Assembly (NCBI GenBank): GCA_964390065.1
Contig: CAYMGX010000086.1
Span: 1-17,121 of the forward strand
Direction: 5' to 3'
Source: JAAZBG01 sp964390065
GTDB taxonomy: Bacteria > Fibrobacterota > Chitinivibrionia > Chitinivibrionales > Chitinispirillaceae
DNA length: 17,121 bases
In this document: positions 1-8,082 of the stretch, in pieces
Layout of the letters: each line of letters starts with the position of its first letter
How positions within the stretch are numbered: position 1 is the first letter of the stretch
Notes under the pieces: generated by a model
The model's database searches: none
Told to the model about the DNA's origin: nothing
The model's input: only the letters and a program-made list of their open reading frames with translations
Made by a program: the position numbers and the translations under genes

Positions 1-2
1 AC

Positions 3-1103
3 ATGACAAGTGAAATGACACCAACAATTGAGAGTGTCAGTAATTTTAACGAGCTGCAAGAAGATTTAAAAACGCAGTTATCGAATTTGCAGAAGACGGA
101 AAACAAACGTATTACCTGTAGGATAATTGAGCTATCCACTCAACATAAAAATAGTACTTATATTAGCGGCAAAATATTCGATGTCCAGACAAATAAGACG
201 ATGGAGTTTTCTATTTACGAAAACCTCAGCTATGAGCTTTACCTTGGTCACACCTACGATTTTGAAGGCGTGCTAAGTTTCCTTCTTCGGACAGCAAATA
301 ATCAACTCTGTGGCGGCGTAAGTTTCAATATAAGGAAAATAGTAAGGGTATACGATACAACAAGCAAAAATTCACAGTTTTACAATGACTCAAACACCAA
401 TCAAATTATCAGTCTTTTAAACGACAATGAGCAGAAGAAGCTGAATATTGAAGAAATTCTATGGCGTAAGCTTCAAACTGATCGAAAGGAGGCTAGCTTT
501 AGGGTTAATGTGATTTGCGGTGAGAATAATGTAGTTTTTAAAGACTTAACGAAAGTGTGTAACCATAAAGCGTTTTCTTTTGAACCTGTTCATGTCAAAA
601 TTGATAACAAATTCGAAATAGCAAACACCATAAAAAATATGGACAAGGGCGATTGTGATCTTATTGCAGTTATCAGAGGTGGTGGAGATCTCTCTGTTTT
701 CAATGAATACGATATAGTCAAGGCTATTGTTAATTGTGAAAAACCGATTGTTACAGCCTTGGGTCATTCGCTCGATGTAACATGGTCGGATAAGGCAGCT
801 GACATGTACCATTTTACTCCTACGGCTTTGGGTAGATACTTTCTGGACATTTTTTTGCAGAAAAAGAAAAACATTTCAATCAACGAATTAAACAATAAAA
901 TGTCAGATTTAAACCAAAATGTTCTGTCAAGCGTAAACCAGAATATGAAGAACATAATAACAGCTTTCGAAGGCAAAACAGAAAGAATCATTTCACATTT
1001 CGAAAATCGGATGATCAGGAAAGCACATCTAAAGTTTGAGATTATAAAAGCAGCTTTCTGGGTTGTTGCTGGGATTGCAATTACCTTGAATTTTTTGAAG
1101 TAA
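3..1103 (+). CDS. XseA-like exonuclease VII large-subunit homologue with C-terminal membrane helix
   Basis: Divergent relative of the ExoVII large subunit, a metal-independent single-strand DNA exonuclease. Residues ~35-118 resemble an OB-fold nucleic-acid-binding domain. The core follows, with FKDL around D181, RGGGD at 225-229, GHSLD at 254-258 and FTPTA at 271-275. These match the canonical RGGGS, GHExD and TPTAAA motifs, and the Asp, Arg, His and Asp known to be essential in the family appear kept (D181, R225, H255, D258). It has 366 residues against ~400-450 for housekeeping XseA. The long coiled coil that recruits XseB is shortened (~285-345), and the chain ends in a hydrophobic stretch (346-364) that looks like a membrane anchor. 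No XseB gene is in view. ATG is 2 bases from the window edge, so the true start may lie upstream. Directly downstream is restriction-gene debris, so a defence role is possible but inferred. Confidence 0.72.
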   Translation: MTSEMTPTIESVSNFNELQEDLKTQLSNLQKTENKRITCRIIELSTQHKNSTYISGKIFDVQTNKTMEFSIYENLSYELYLGHTYDFEGVLSFLLRTANNQLCGGVSFNIRKIVRVYDTTSKNSQFYNDSNTNQIISLLNDNEQKKLNIEEILWRKLQTDRKEASFRVNVICGENNVVFKDLTKVCNHKAFSFEPVHVKIDNKFEIANTIKNMDKGDCDLIAVIRGGGDLSVFNEYDIVKAIVNCEKPIVTALGHSLDVTWSDKAADMYHFTPTALGRYFLDIFLQKKKNISINELNNKMSDLNQNVLSSVNQNMKNIITAFEGKTERIISHFENRMIRKAHLKFEIIKAAFWVVAGIAITLNFLK

Positions 1104-1105
1104 AT

Positions 1106-1303
1106 TACACTGGTGGCTGTAATTCTGAAGCAAACACTAATGAATTCCGTCGCCTTAACGATTTAAAAGCAAAAGTAGATAGATCTAAAGCAAAAGAGTA
1201 TTTTGAGTGCCTTGAAGGAGCAGTGATTCCAGTATTCAAGGTTAATATTAAGATCCATGAACATCCTCAACGATTTTTTCTAAGTGACGGGTTTGATATT
1301 TAA
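1106..1303 (+). pseudogene. 3' remnant resembling type I restriction HsdR
   Basis: This reading frame, shifted relative to the upstream XseA-like gene, encodes about 65 residues ending in GFDI and TAA. They include NEFRRLNDLKAKVD, KAKEYFE, a run like EGAVIPVFKVNIKI, and LSDGFDI. From memory this pattern (KAKxYFE, then FKVNxK, then a GGFD-type end) resembles the C-terminus of type I restriction endonuclease R subunits. There is no ATG or TTG start in frame and no room for the motor and nuclease domains, so it is read as the tail of a deleted or overwritten hsdR. The assignment rests on motif memory only; a small fragment of another large protein is possible. Confidence 0.5.
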
Positions 1304-1308
1304 GAGTA

Positions 1309-1344
1309 ATCAAGGAAATCAGGTTAATCAAGCAAATCACGGTT
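1309..1344 (+). repeat. Four tandem 9-base repeats beginning ATCA
   Basis: Four consecutive 9-base units start ATCA: ATCAAGGAA, ATCAGGTTA, ATCAAGCAA and ATCACGGTT. The array begins 6 bases after the stop of the hsdR-like remnant. The first four bases of each unit are invariant and the other five are loosely conserved. It is non-coding in context. Its place at the edge of an apparent deletion suggests a recombination border or dispersed repeat, which is inference. Confidence 0.5.
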
Positions 1345-1364
1345 CAGACAAGGGTGTATCATTT

Positions 1365-1380
1365 TGGGAGTTTTCTCCCA
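1365..1380 (+). other. Short perfect hairpin without a T-tract
   Basis: TGGGAG and CTCCCA form a 6-bp stem around a TTTT loop. No run of T follows on either strand, so it is not a convincing Rho-independent terminator. It lies between the hsdR-like remnant and the end of the minus-strand STAS gene. The rest of 1345-1480 shows nothing recognisable. Confidence 0.4.
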
Positions 1381-1480
1381 TTACTGCCAGGTATGTGTCA
1401 CATTAAAGAGCTAAGGATTCATGTTTTAACAATGGCTTGTGTCCTTTGTTTAAAAAGAAGAATTACCGAAAGTTGCTTGT

Positions 1481-1813
1481 TCAAACAAGTACCTGCTCTT
1501 CAGAATCAACAATTTTGAATATCTGATCGCAGGACAGATCCTCAAGAATTGTACGGAGAAACTCACGGGGTTTTATGAGATAAACCTGTTTTGATGCCTT
1601 TTTATACATTTGTGAGCAATAGATAATTATTCCGAGTCCCTGGCTGTCCATAAAATTCGTTTCAGATAGATCGACAGCAATACATTTGGCAGTTGTTTTG
1701 ATATATTTCACCAGTTCGGCACAAACCGGTGGTATCTCCTGTGATGTAAGATTTCCATTTATACTTACGATTGGTATTGAATTTACAAAATGTGTTTTCA
1801 ATTTTATTGCCAT
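1481..1813 (-). CDS. Soluble STAS-domain protein (anti-anti-sigma factor type)
   Basis: A single STAS domain of 110 residues fills the protein, the usual size for SpoIIAA/RsbV-type anti-sigma factor antagonists. Such proteins bind a serine-kinase anti-sigma factor in the cytoplasm and are switched off by phosphorylation of a conserved serine. The signature is visible at residues 48-61, DLSETNFMDSQGLG, with S57 as the probable phospho-acceptor. ATG 1813 is preferred over ATG 1843 because AGAAGG lies 7 bases upstream of it, and no comparable site precedes the longer start. The gene is transcribed away from the reductase at 2029 and no kinase partner is in the window. The partner, and whether it controls a sigma factor at all, cannot be told from here. 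Confidence 0.82.
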   Translation of the reverse strand: MAIKLKTHFVNSIPIVSINGNLTSQEIPPVCAELVKYIKTTAKCIAVDLSETNFMDSQGLGIIIYCSQMYKKASKQVYLIKPREFLRTILEDLSCDQIFKIVDSEEQVLV

Positions 1814-1859
1814 ATAATTACCTTCTCTTGACAATCTTATCATTACAGTCAGAAAAAAG

Positions 1860-1887
1860 TCTATAAGTTTGGGAATTTTTAAGACAA
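1860..1887 (-). promoter_or_regulatory. Possible sigma-70-type promoter for the STAS gene
   Basis: Read on the minus strand, TTGTCT (1887-1882) is followed after 16 bases by TATAGA (1865-1860), each 4 of 6 matches to consensus, about 47 bases before the ATG at 1813. The region is AT-rich, so chance matches are likely. Confidence 0.3.
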
Positions 1888-2028
1888 AAACAGTAAATTA
1901 CGCTTTTTTAGTAAAAATTTTATCAAAATGTTAGCTCAATGTATAGTTATTGTTGATATATAGGGTAGCCATTAACCAATTTTAAAAGCTTAAGAGATGT
2001 TTTGCAAAGATTGAAGAGGAGCTCTCTG

Positions 2029-2757
2029 TTGAACAGCAGAAAAACTGCACTTGTGATTGGCGGAGGACGGGGCATTGGACGAGCCGTTTGCGTCCGGCTT
2101 GGGTCCGAGGGGTATCATGTGATCATTAATTACAGGAGTAATACCGAGGAGGCCACAAAAACGTTAAGCGAAGTAATTGCCTCGGGAGGCAGTGCTGAGT
2201 TGTGCATGTTTGATATCATCAATAGTGAGAAGGTATCGGAATCTATTGAGAAACTACTTCATAAGCACAAGATATCGTCATTGGTATTCAGTGCCGGGAT
2301 TCGAAAAGATGAACTGCTGATTTTCATGAGTGAGGAAAGCTGGAATCATGTTATTGATACAAATCTCCGCAGTTTTCATGCGGTAGTCAAGCCGGTAGTA
2401 AAGCAGATGCTTCTTGAGCGATATGGAAGAATTGTTGTGGTTTCATCAACGTCAGGCCAGAGCGGGGTACCGGGACAGGTACATTACAGTGCCACAAAGG
2501 CGGCGCTGATCGGTGCAACAAAAGCCCTTGCTCAGGAGTGTGCAAAAAGAAATGTACTTGTAAATGCGGTAACTCCGGGCTTCATTGAAACAGAAATGAC
2601 CGAAGATTTAAACAATAAAGAAACTGCAGCACGTATTCCTATGCACCGGTTCGGAAAAGCATCGGAAGTGGCATCGGTGGTTGCGTTCTTACTTTCTGAT
2701 GATGTAAGCTATGTAACCGGTCAGGTTGTTGGTATTAATGGTGGCATATACATGTAG
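2029..2757 (+). CDS. fabG: 3-oxoacyl-ACP reductase family (FabG-type SDR)
   Basis: Short-chain dehydrogenase/reductase that probably reduces a 3-oxoacyl-ACP with NADPH in the cytoplasm. With the chosen start (242 residues) the cofactor motif GGGRGIG is at 11-17. The catalytic set is N112, S140, Y153 and K157 (YSATK). The GFIETEMT segment and the C-terminus INGGIYM are typical of FabG. The usual NNAG motif reads FSAG here. TTG 2029 is preferred because AAGAGGAG (2014-2021) lies 7 bases upstream; TTG 2002 has no such site and would add nine basic residues before the fold. No acyl carrier protein or other fab genes are nearby, so it may serve a secondary fatty-acid-like pathway, such as aryl polyenes, rather than housekeeping synthesis. 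The transglycosylase gene starts 48 bases downstream, so co-transcription is likely. Confidence 0.8.
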   Translation: MNSRKTALVIGGGRGIGRAVCVRLGSEGYHVIINYRSNTEEATKTLSEVIASGGSAELCMFDIINSEKVSESIEKLLHKHKISSLVFSAGIRKDELLIFMSEESWNHVIDTNLRSFHAVVKPVVKQMLLERYGRIVVVSSTSGQSGVPGQVHYSATKAALIGATKALAQECAKRNVLVNAVTPGFIETEMTEDLNNKETAARIPMHRFGKASEVASVVAFLLSDDVSYVTGQVVGINGGIYM

Positions 2758-2805
2758 GGTTGATTAAAAAACGAATTAACTGATAAGATAGCAGGAAATA
2801 CCGTT

Positions 2806-5073
2806 GTGAATCGATTAATTAAAATAGTTGTACTAATAACAGCAGTCCTTTTAAGTGGAAGTTACGCAGATACACTTGCTGTTCAGTCTACTGCTGTACT
2901 GGACATTGAGACTGCCGGTATTGATCAGTTTAGAAAAGGTGATTATAAAAAAGCCCTTGACCAGATTCACAAATTTAAAAGCTATAAAGACACTGCATTA
3001 AGGTTGTATAAAACAGGTCTTTTCTATGCAATGCTTGATAATGAGAGTAAAGCAATTAACAATTTGCGACAAACAGCGGATAAGAGTACTGCACTTGCAC
3101 CGTTTGCTTATGAATTGATAGGTGATATTCAACACAAAATGGGTGATAATCAAAATGCCTTAAATGCCTACAGAGTTGCATGCAATGGTTCAGTACCCCA
3201 GAAGTATAAAGACCATATTATCAAAAAAATCAATGTCATCTATAATAAAGATTCAACCAGTCTCCCTCCCGGTATCTGGCTTGAGGAATTTCAGAAATGG
3301 CTTCGCCCGCAGATAAAAACACAGGCACAGGATCTTGCATTGAAACTTGATTCGTTGATGGATGCCTGTGCCTGGAGTGTACTTGACTCCATGTTGCTTG
3401 CTGCGGTTGATAAAGATCCTGACTTTGGCAACATACTGGAACGTTTATCAAAAACTGGTTTTCCCGATTCCGCTTTTACAACATCAACGCTCTTTACAAT
3501 GTCTCAGGCGGCATTTTCAAACCGTGAATATACTGCTGCGACATTTTTTATAGAAAAGGCAAAAGCCCGGCCTGATTTTAAGACTGCAGTTCCTGTTAAA
3601 ACAGCTGACTATTTTGAAGCCCGGCTGGTGTATGCGACTGAAAAATTTACAAAGGCAATTAACCTGTTTTTAGCATACGAAAAAAAGTATGGTGCAGACT
3701 CTGACCTTCTGATGACCATTGCGCGTGCGTATCGAAAGGCCAACAATGACGCTGAGGCATCAAAATGGTATGACAAGCACGTGAGAATGTTTCCAAATCA
3801 TCCAAAAACGCAGGAAATACTCTGGCTGATCGCATGGCGAAATGAGAATCTTAACAGATATACAGAAGCAGGAAAATACTACCAGAAAATCTACCTGACA
3901 TTCAAGGCCGGACAGCGGGTAGAGGAGTCGTATTTGAGACGTGCACTGTGTTTTTACAAAAGAGAAAAATACGATTCTGCAATAGTTGTTCTTGATTTGT
4001 TTACAAAAAAATTCCCGGTATCAAATTTTACAATCGCAGCACAATTCTGGAAGGCGAAATCCCTTCTCTCTTTAGAAAAAACAGATTCGGCTGCTGCTCT
4101 ATTTTCCACTGTGGCAAAAGTTGAACCATATGATTTTTATGCAAACCGTTCGCGTCAACTGTTGAGTTTGCTTGGTGATACTACTGAGTACACTATCGAT
4201 ACATTATCTGATACATTACGAACTCTTGCCTGGCTTGATTCAATCTCTCCATCAAGTGCAAAAAAGCCTTTAAGCAGTGAAGATTCACTGGCGCTATACC
4301 GGGGACTGATTCTGCTGATGACCGGGCGGGCAAAAGATTCGGATTTTTTTCTCGATCAGATTGAACAGTCTTTTCCTGGAAATCTTTCATTGCAATTCAG
4401 ACTCTCACTTAGTTATCAAAGGTATGATGCCAGCACGCAGGCATTTCGTGTCGCTCGACGCCTGACCTGGAGAATTCCTCAGGAATACAGGAGAAATCTT
4501 CCATTTTTAATTTACAAATTATTTTATCCGACGTTTTATGCGGATATAATAAAACGGGAAAGCGGTATCAATGACGTTGATCCGTTTCTTGTAAGTTCAG
4601 TTATTCGTCAGGAAAGCATTTTTAATCCATCAATTGTATCTCCCGCGGGAGCTGTCGGATTGATGCAGATAATGCCGTATACGGGTAAAGAAATAGCACA
4701 GTGGCTTAGTGAAGCATTTTCAATGGATTCACTCTACAAGCCCAACACTAATATCCGCTGGGGGACACGATATCTGCGTGCGCTTCTTGATCAGTTTGAT
4801 GGCAATCTTGTACTTGTACTTGGCGGGTACAACGGCGGGCCGCATAATGCCAAAAAGTGGTACGAAAAAAACAAGGATGACGATTTTGATCTTTTTATTG
4901 AAGATATTGAGTTTACAGAAACACGGACCTACGTAAAAAAAGTGTTATCAAATTACTGGACCTATCGCATGCTGTCGATGCATCCACAATATATTTTCGG
5001 ATCAAATGATACGACTATGTCAGATCGTAAAGGCAAAAAGGGTAAAAATGCAGAACTCGCAGATGATCATTGA
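2806..5073 (+). CDS. Soluble lytic murein transglycosylase (Slt70-like) with TPR-type superhelix
   Basis: Secreted enzyme that cleaves the MurNAc-GlcNAc bond of peptidoglycan, releasing anhydro-muropeptides. Residues 1-21 form a signal peptide (basic MNRLIK, then a hydrophobic core, then SYA). Residues ~30-560 are helical, TPR-like repeats, as in the superhelical ring of Slt70. The catalytic SLT domain (~585-745) shows RQES with the acid E603, GLMQIMP at 618-624, YNGG at 675-678 and ETRTYV at 705-710, the standard motif series. The tail is lysine-rich. At 755 residues it is somewhat longer than E. coli Slt (about 620 mature). GTG 2806 is used as start: an AGGA lies 9 bases before it and the signal peptide begins there. 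It follows the FabG-type gene by 48 bases. Confidence 0.88.
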   Translation: MNRLIKIVVLITAVLLSGSYADTLAVQSTAVLDIETAGIDQFRKGDYKKALDQIHKFKSYKDTALRLYKTGLFYAMLDNESKAINNLRQTADKSTALAPFAYELIGDIQHKMGDNQNALNAYRVACNGSVPQKYKDHIIKKINVIYNKDSTSLPPGIWLEEFQKWLRPQIKTQAQDLALKLDSLMDACAWSVLDSMLLAAVDKDPDFGNILERLSKTGFPDSAFTTSTLFTMSQAAFSNREYTAATFFIEKAKARPDFKTAVPVKTADYFEARLVYATEKFTKAINLFLAYEKKYGADSDLLMTIARAYRKANNDAEASKWYDKHVRMFPNHPKTQEILWLIAWRNENLNRYTEAGKYYQKIYLTFKAGQRVEESYLRRALCFYKREKYDSAIVVLDLFTKKFPVSNFTIAAQFWKAKSLLSLEKTDSAAALFSTVAKVEPYDFYANRSRQLLSLLGDTTEYTIDTLSDTLRTLAWLDSISPSSAKKPLSSEDSLALYRGLILLMTGRAKDSDFFLDQIEQSFPGNLSLQFRLSLSYQRYDASTQAFRVARRLTWRIPQEYRRNLPFLIYKLFYPTFYADIIKRESGINDVDPFLVSSVIRQESIFNPSIVSPAGAVGLMQIMPYTGKEIAQWLSEAFSMDSLYKPNTNIRWGTRYLRALLDQFDGNLVLVLGGYNGGPHNAKKWYEKNKDDDFDLFIEDIEFTETRTYVKKVLSNYWTYRMLSMHPQYIFGSNDTTMSDRKGKKGKNAELADDH

Positions 5074-5194
5074 TGGTTGCCTGCAGTGTTGTATGGTATG
5101 CCACGTATACAATGTGTATATTTCATGATAGCGCAAAATGGTTAATAGAAGCGTAATAATATTGTGCTTTACTAAAGTATAAAGGAGTTTTTCT

Positions 5195-6157
5195 ATGATA
5201 AGACATTGTTTGATTGCCGGAGTCTTTGTTGCTCTTGCGGTATCAATCAACGCAGCAGAAAAAAAGAGTATTGCCGATTCCATAGTTTATGAAAAACCTA
5301 CCGAGTGGAAAGTATTTGCATCAGGCGCACCGGTAACGGCGTTTGCTTTACAAAAAGATTATCTTTGGTATATTACAAGCGATAACCTTGTTTCGTCAAG
5401 CCTGAAAAAATCTGAAGTTGCCAAACATTCAAAACTTGGTAGCATTCCAGCAACTGATCTTACCTGTGTTGCCGTTGATCAGACCGGAAAAATCTGGGTA
5501 GGTGGAAAAAACGGAATTGCGGTCAGAAGTGGTACAACGTTTACAAATTATACTGCCGAGAGTGTACTTCCTGACAATAGCGTCAATGCAATTGTTGTCG
5601 GTAGAGATGGCAGTGTATGGGTAGGTACCGATAATGGTGTCGGGGTTTTTCAGAACGATACCTGGAAAGTTTTTAAAAGCGCTGACGGGCTTGCGAGTGA
5701 TAAAGCAACGGCAATGGTTGTTGACAACAATGGAGCAATCTGGATTGGTTCTGATAAGGGGACCAGTGTGTACGCAGGTGGATCATTTACGATTCACAAT
5801 ATGAAAAAAGGAATGAGCTGGAATGATGTAAAAGCGCTTGCCGTTGATCCAAAGACAAATATGATTTGGGCTGCAGTCGGTGAAAAGGATGTCAACAGCT
5901 TTGATGGTGCGACATGGAAAACGTACATGGATATTCAGACTGAATTGTCAAGTATTATGGTTGACACGCATAGCCGCGTCTGGTTCGGGTCTTCATCAGG
6001 AATCTTGAAATTCAACGGAGAAGAATGGATATCTGATCCAAAACAGCTTGGTATCCCCGCCAATCAGGTGAATGATATGTTCAGGGATGCCGGAGGAAAT
6101 CTGTGGTTTGCAATGGAGAATGGGGTTGTTCGCTTGTCAAATCCATACCCCTATTGA
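5195..6157 (+). CDS. Secreted seven-bladed beta-propeller (Reg_prop type)
   Basis: This 320-residue protein has a signal peptide (about residues 1-20, ending INA) and a complete propeller. Seven repeats end in a strand of the form (I/V/L)W-x-G/A-x4-G: LWYITSDNL, IWVGGKNGI, VWVGTDNGV, IWIGSDKGT, IWAAVGEKD, VWFGSSSGI and LWFAMENGV. Such repeats are known as the periplasmic ligand-sensor part of hybrid two-component kinases. Here the protein stops after the last blade with no membrane segment, kinase or regulator. A stand-alone periplasmic binding or scaffold function is inferred; the ligand is unknown. AAAGGAG about 7 bases before ATG fixes the start. The 121-base gap after the transglycosylase gene leaves room for an own promoter, but none is convincing. 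Confidence 0.8.
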   Translation: MIRHCLIAGVFVALAVSINAAEKKSIADSIVYEKPTEWKVFASGAPVTAFALQKDYLWYITSDNLVSSSLKKSEVAKHSKLGSIPATDLTCVAVDQTGKIWVGGKNGIAVRSGTTFTNYTAESVLPDNSVNAIVVGRDGSVWVGTDNGVGVFQNDTWKVFKSADGLASDKATAMVVDNNGAIWIGSDKGTSVYAGGSFTIHNMKKGMSWNDVKALAVDPKTNMIWAAVGEKDVNSFDGATWKTYMDIQTELSSIMVDTHSRVWFGSSSGILKFNGEEWISDPKQLGIPANQVNDMFRDAGGNLWFAMENGVVRLSNPYPY

Positions 6158-6297
6158 GAGGTGTTATTACCGGCACAATATTAATCTGATTTTGTGCATT
6201 TGTTCCGGTTTCATTAATAAACAGGACATGGTGGTGATGCAGGAGTTCATGCATTCAATGCGTTGATGATTAAGAATCGGTATGTATGAGTAGCTGC

Positions 6298-6339
6298 AGG
6301 ATCATCTGAAACCGGTTTCGTTTATTTGCCGGATGACCT
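6298..6339 (+). other. Structured leader ahead of the inositol-phosphate synthase gene
   Basis: AGG-A-TCATC (6298-6306) pairs with GATGACCT (6332-6339) with one bulged A. It encloses the perfect 12-base palindrome GAAACCGGTTTC (6308-6319). No T-run follows. It could be a processing or regulatory hairpin in the mRNA leader, or a protein-binding palindrome; nothing here identifies a riboswitch class. Confidence 0.35.
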
Positions 6340-6406
6340 GGATTAATTTAAATTGTTGATAGTCTCAAAAACTGCAAATATTCTGTTAAGGGAGGTTAAT
6401 TGATAT

Positions 6407-7522
6407 ATGGATAAGATTAAAATAGCAGTAATTGGTGTTGGAAATTGTGCAAGCTCACTGATACAGGGGATTCACTATTATAGGGACAAGAATCCTGATG
6501 ATGCAATAGGATTGATGCACTGGGAAATCGGAGGCTATTCGCCATCAGATATTGAAGTCGTTGCTGCGTATGACATTGACAAAAGAAAGGTCGGAACAGA
6601 TATCTCGAAGGCAATATTTGCACGACCAAACTGCACAGCGGTTTTTTGTAACGATATACCGATGTCCGGGGTGAAAGTATCCATGGGCAAGGTACTTGAT
6701 GGTATTTCAGAGCATATGAATAACTACGATGATGAGTACACATTTTTATTGAGCTCATCCCCGGAACCATCAAAGGAACAGATTATTAACACATTAAAAC
6801 AATCCGGTGCTGAAATACTCCTTAATTATCTTCCGGTAGGTTCTGAAGAGGCAACGAAGTTTTATGCTCAGTGTGCTCTTGATGCAGGTATTGCATTTAT
6901 AAATAATATGCCTGTTTTTATAGCAAGTAATCCGGAGTGGGCAAAGAAATTCGCTGATAAAAATATACCGCTTATCGGTGATGATATCAAAGCGCAGATC
7001 GGGGCCACAATTACACATCGTACACTGGTTGACCTTTTCAGACGGCGTGGTGTAAAACTTGAACGGACATATCAGCTTAACACCGGGGGAAATACTGATT
7101 TTCTCAATATGCTTAACAGAAATCGCCTCAGTTCAAAAAAAGTGTCAAAAACCGAGGCTGTACAATCTGTGGCTGCAGAACGGTTGGCTGACAGAAATAT
7201 TCATGTGGGACCATCAGATTATGTTCCCTGGCAGGATGACCAGAAAATCTGTTTTATTCGAATGGAAGGTAAAATGTTCGGTGATGTTCCCATGAATCTG
7301 GAGTTACGGCTCTCTGTCGAGGATTCACCCAATAGTGCCGGCGTTGCAATTGATGCAATACGGTGCTGTAAACTTGCACTTGATGCAGGTATTGGAGGGG
7401 TACTGTATGGACCATCATCGTATTTCTGTAAGCATCCGGCAAAACAGTTTCCTGATGATGAATGTTACAGAAAAACCGAAGAGTTCATATGTCAGTACAG
7501 TAACGTTGAAATGAGTGCATAA
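6407..7522 (+). CDS. ino1: myo-inositol-1-phosphate synthase
   Basis: NAD-dependent cytoplasmic enzyme that isomerises glucose 6-phosphate to 1L-myo-inositol 1-phosphate, the committed step to inositol lipids and inositol-based solutes. Its 371 residues match the short bacterial/archaeal type. The N-terminal Rossmann motif is GVGNCASS at 10-17. NYLPVGSE at 140-147, GDDIKAQIGATITHR at 191-205 and NTGGNTDF at 225-232 are family hallmarks; the third usually reads GDDIKSQ, so one serine is alanine here. A strong AGGGAGG precedes ATG 6407, with a longish 10-11 base spacer. The ferritin-like gene follows 57 bases later and may be co-transcribed. No inositol-phosphate phosphatase or phosphatidylinositol synthase is in the window, so the final product cannot be named. 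Confidence 0.88.
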   Translation: MDKIKIAVIGVGNCASSLIQGIHYYRDKNPDDAIGLMHWEIGGYSPSDIEVVAAYDIDKRKVGTDISKAIFARPNCTAVFCNDIPMSGVKVSMGKVLDGISEHMNNYDDEYTFLLSSSPEPSKEQIINTLKQSGAEILLNYLPVGSEEATKFYAQCALDAGIAFINNMPVFIASNPEWAKKFADKNIPLIGDDIKAQIGATITHRTLVDLFRRRGVKLERTYQLNTGGNTDFLNMLNRNRLSSKKVSKTEAVQSVAAERLADRNIHVGPSDYVPWQDDQKICFIRMEGKMFGDVPMNLELRLSVEDSPNSAGVAIDAIRCCKLALDAGIGGVLYGPSSYFCKHPAKQFPDDECYRKTEEFICQYSNVEMSA

Positions 7523-7579
7523 GAAAGTCACAAACGATGTACAACGGGGTAAAGGATATTTTTAAAGGGAAGAATAGCT

Positions 7580-8071
7580 ATGTCACAATTGTTTAATGCA
7601 GATGAAATTTTCAAGATAGGTATACAGATTGAGAAAAACGGACGGGAATTTTATCTTGCTGCTGCAGAGAAAAGTGTTGATGTTGACCTGAAGAAATTGT
7701 TTACGGAACTTGCCGGCTGGGAAAGTCGCCATATAGTACTGTTTGAGGATTTCAGATCAAAACTACCTGCCACAATTAAAAATGAGAATGTTTATGATCC
7801 TGAAAATAATATCCATCTTTATCTCAAGTCCGTAGCTGACAATACTGTCTTTGTAAAAGGCAGCAATAAGGCTACTGACATTTCATCGTGTAAATCAGTG
7901 GTGGAAATTCTTGAGAAAGCGCTGGCTTTTGAGAAAGAATCCGTCGTGTTTTACTCTTCAATGAAAGCTATTGTGCCTGATGCTCTCGGGAAGACTGATG
8001 TTGAAAAACTGGTACTTGAAGAGCTCTTTCATGTTGGTTTATTGACAAAAGAAGTTAATAAATTAAAATAA
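7580..8071 (+). CDS. Ferritin-like / rubrerythrin-type diiron protein lacking rubredoxin domain
   Basis: A four-helix diiron carboxylate protein is predicted from two related halves. The first carries E18 in EKNGREFY and the pair E48-x-x-H51; the second carries E118 in EKESVVFY and E148-x-x-H151. These are the rubrerythrin iron ligands in the expected order. The 163-residue protein has no Cys-x-x-Cys rubredoxin tail, so it belongs to the short rubrerythrin-like class. Members are often linked to peroxide or iron handling, and some have other or unknown roles. ATG 7580 is preceded by AAAGGGAAG. It follows ino1 closely and is separated from rlpA by a strong hairpin. The physiological substrate is not evident. 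Confidence 0.8.
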   Translation: MSQLFNADEIFKIGIQIEKNGREFYLAAAEKSVDVDLKKLFTELAGWESRHIVLFEDFRSKLPATIKNENVYDPENNIHLYLKSVADNTVFVKGSNKATDISSCKSVVEILEKALAFEKESVVFYSSMKAIVPDALGKTDVEKLVLEELFHVGLLTKEVNKLK

Positions 8072-8082
8072 TTATACTTGTT

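Noticed and set aside
546..812. Minus-strand ORF of 88 codons
   Set aside because: It is antisense to the XseA-like catalytic core and is explained as a shadow frame.
1365..1380. Terminator for the XseA-like/HsdR region
   Set aside because: The 6-bp stem has no T-tract on either strand, so it is only listed as a hairpin.
6298..6339. Riboswitch ahead of ino1
   Set aside because: There is one bulged hairpin around a palindrome, but no known aptamer core or overlapping expression platform is visible.
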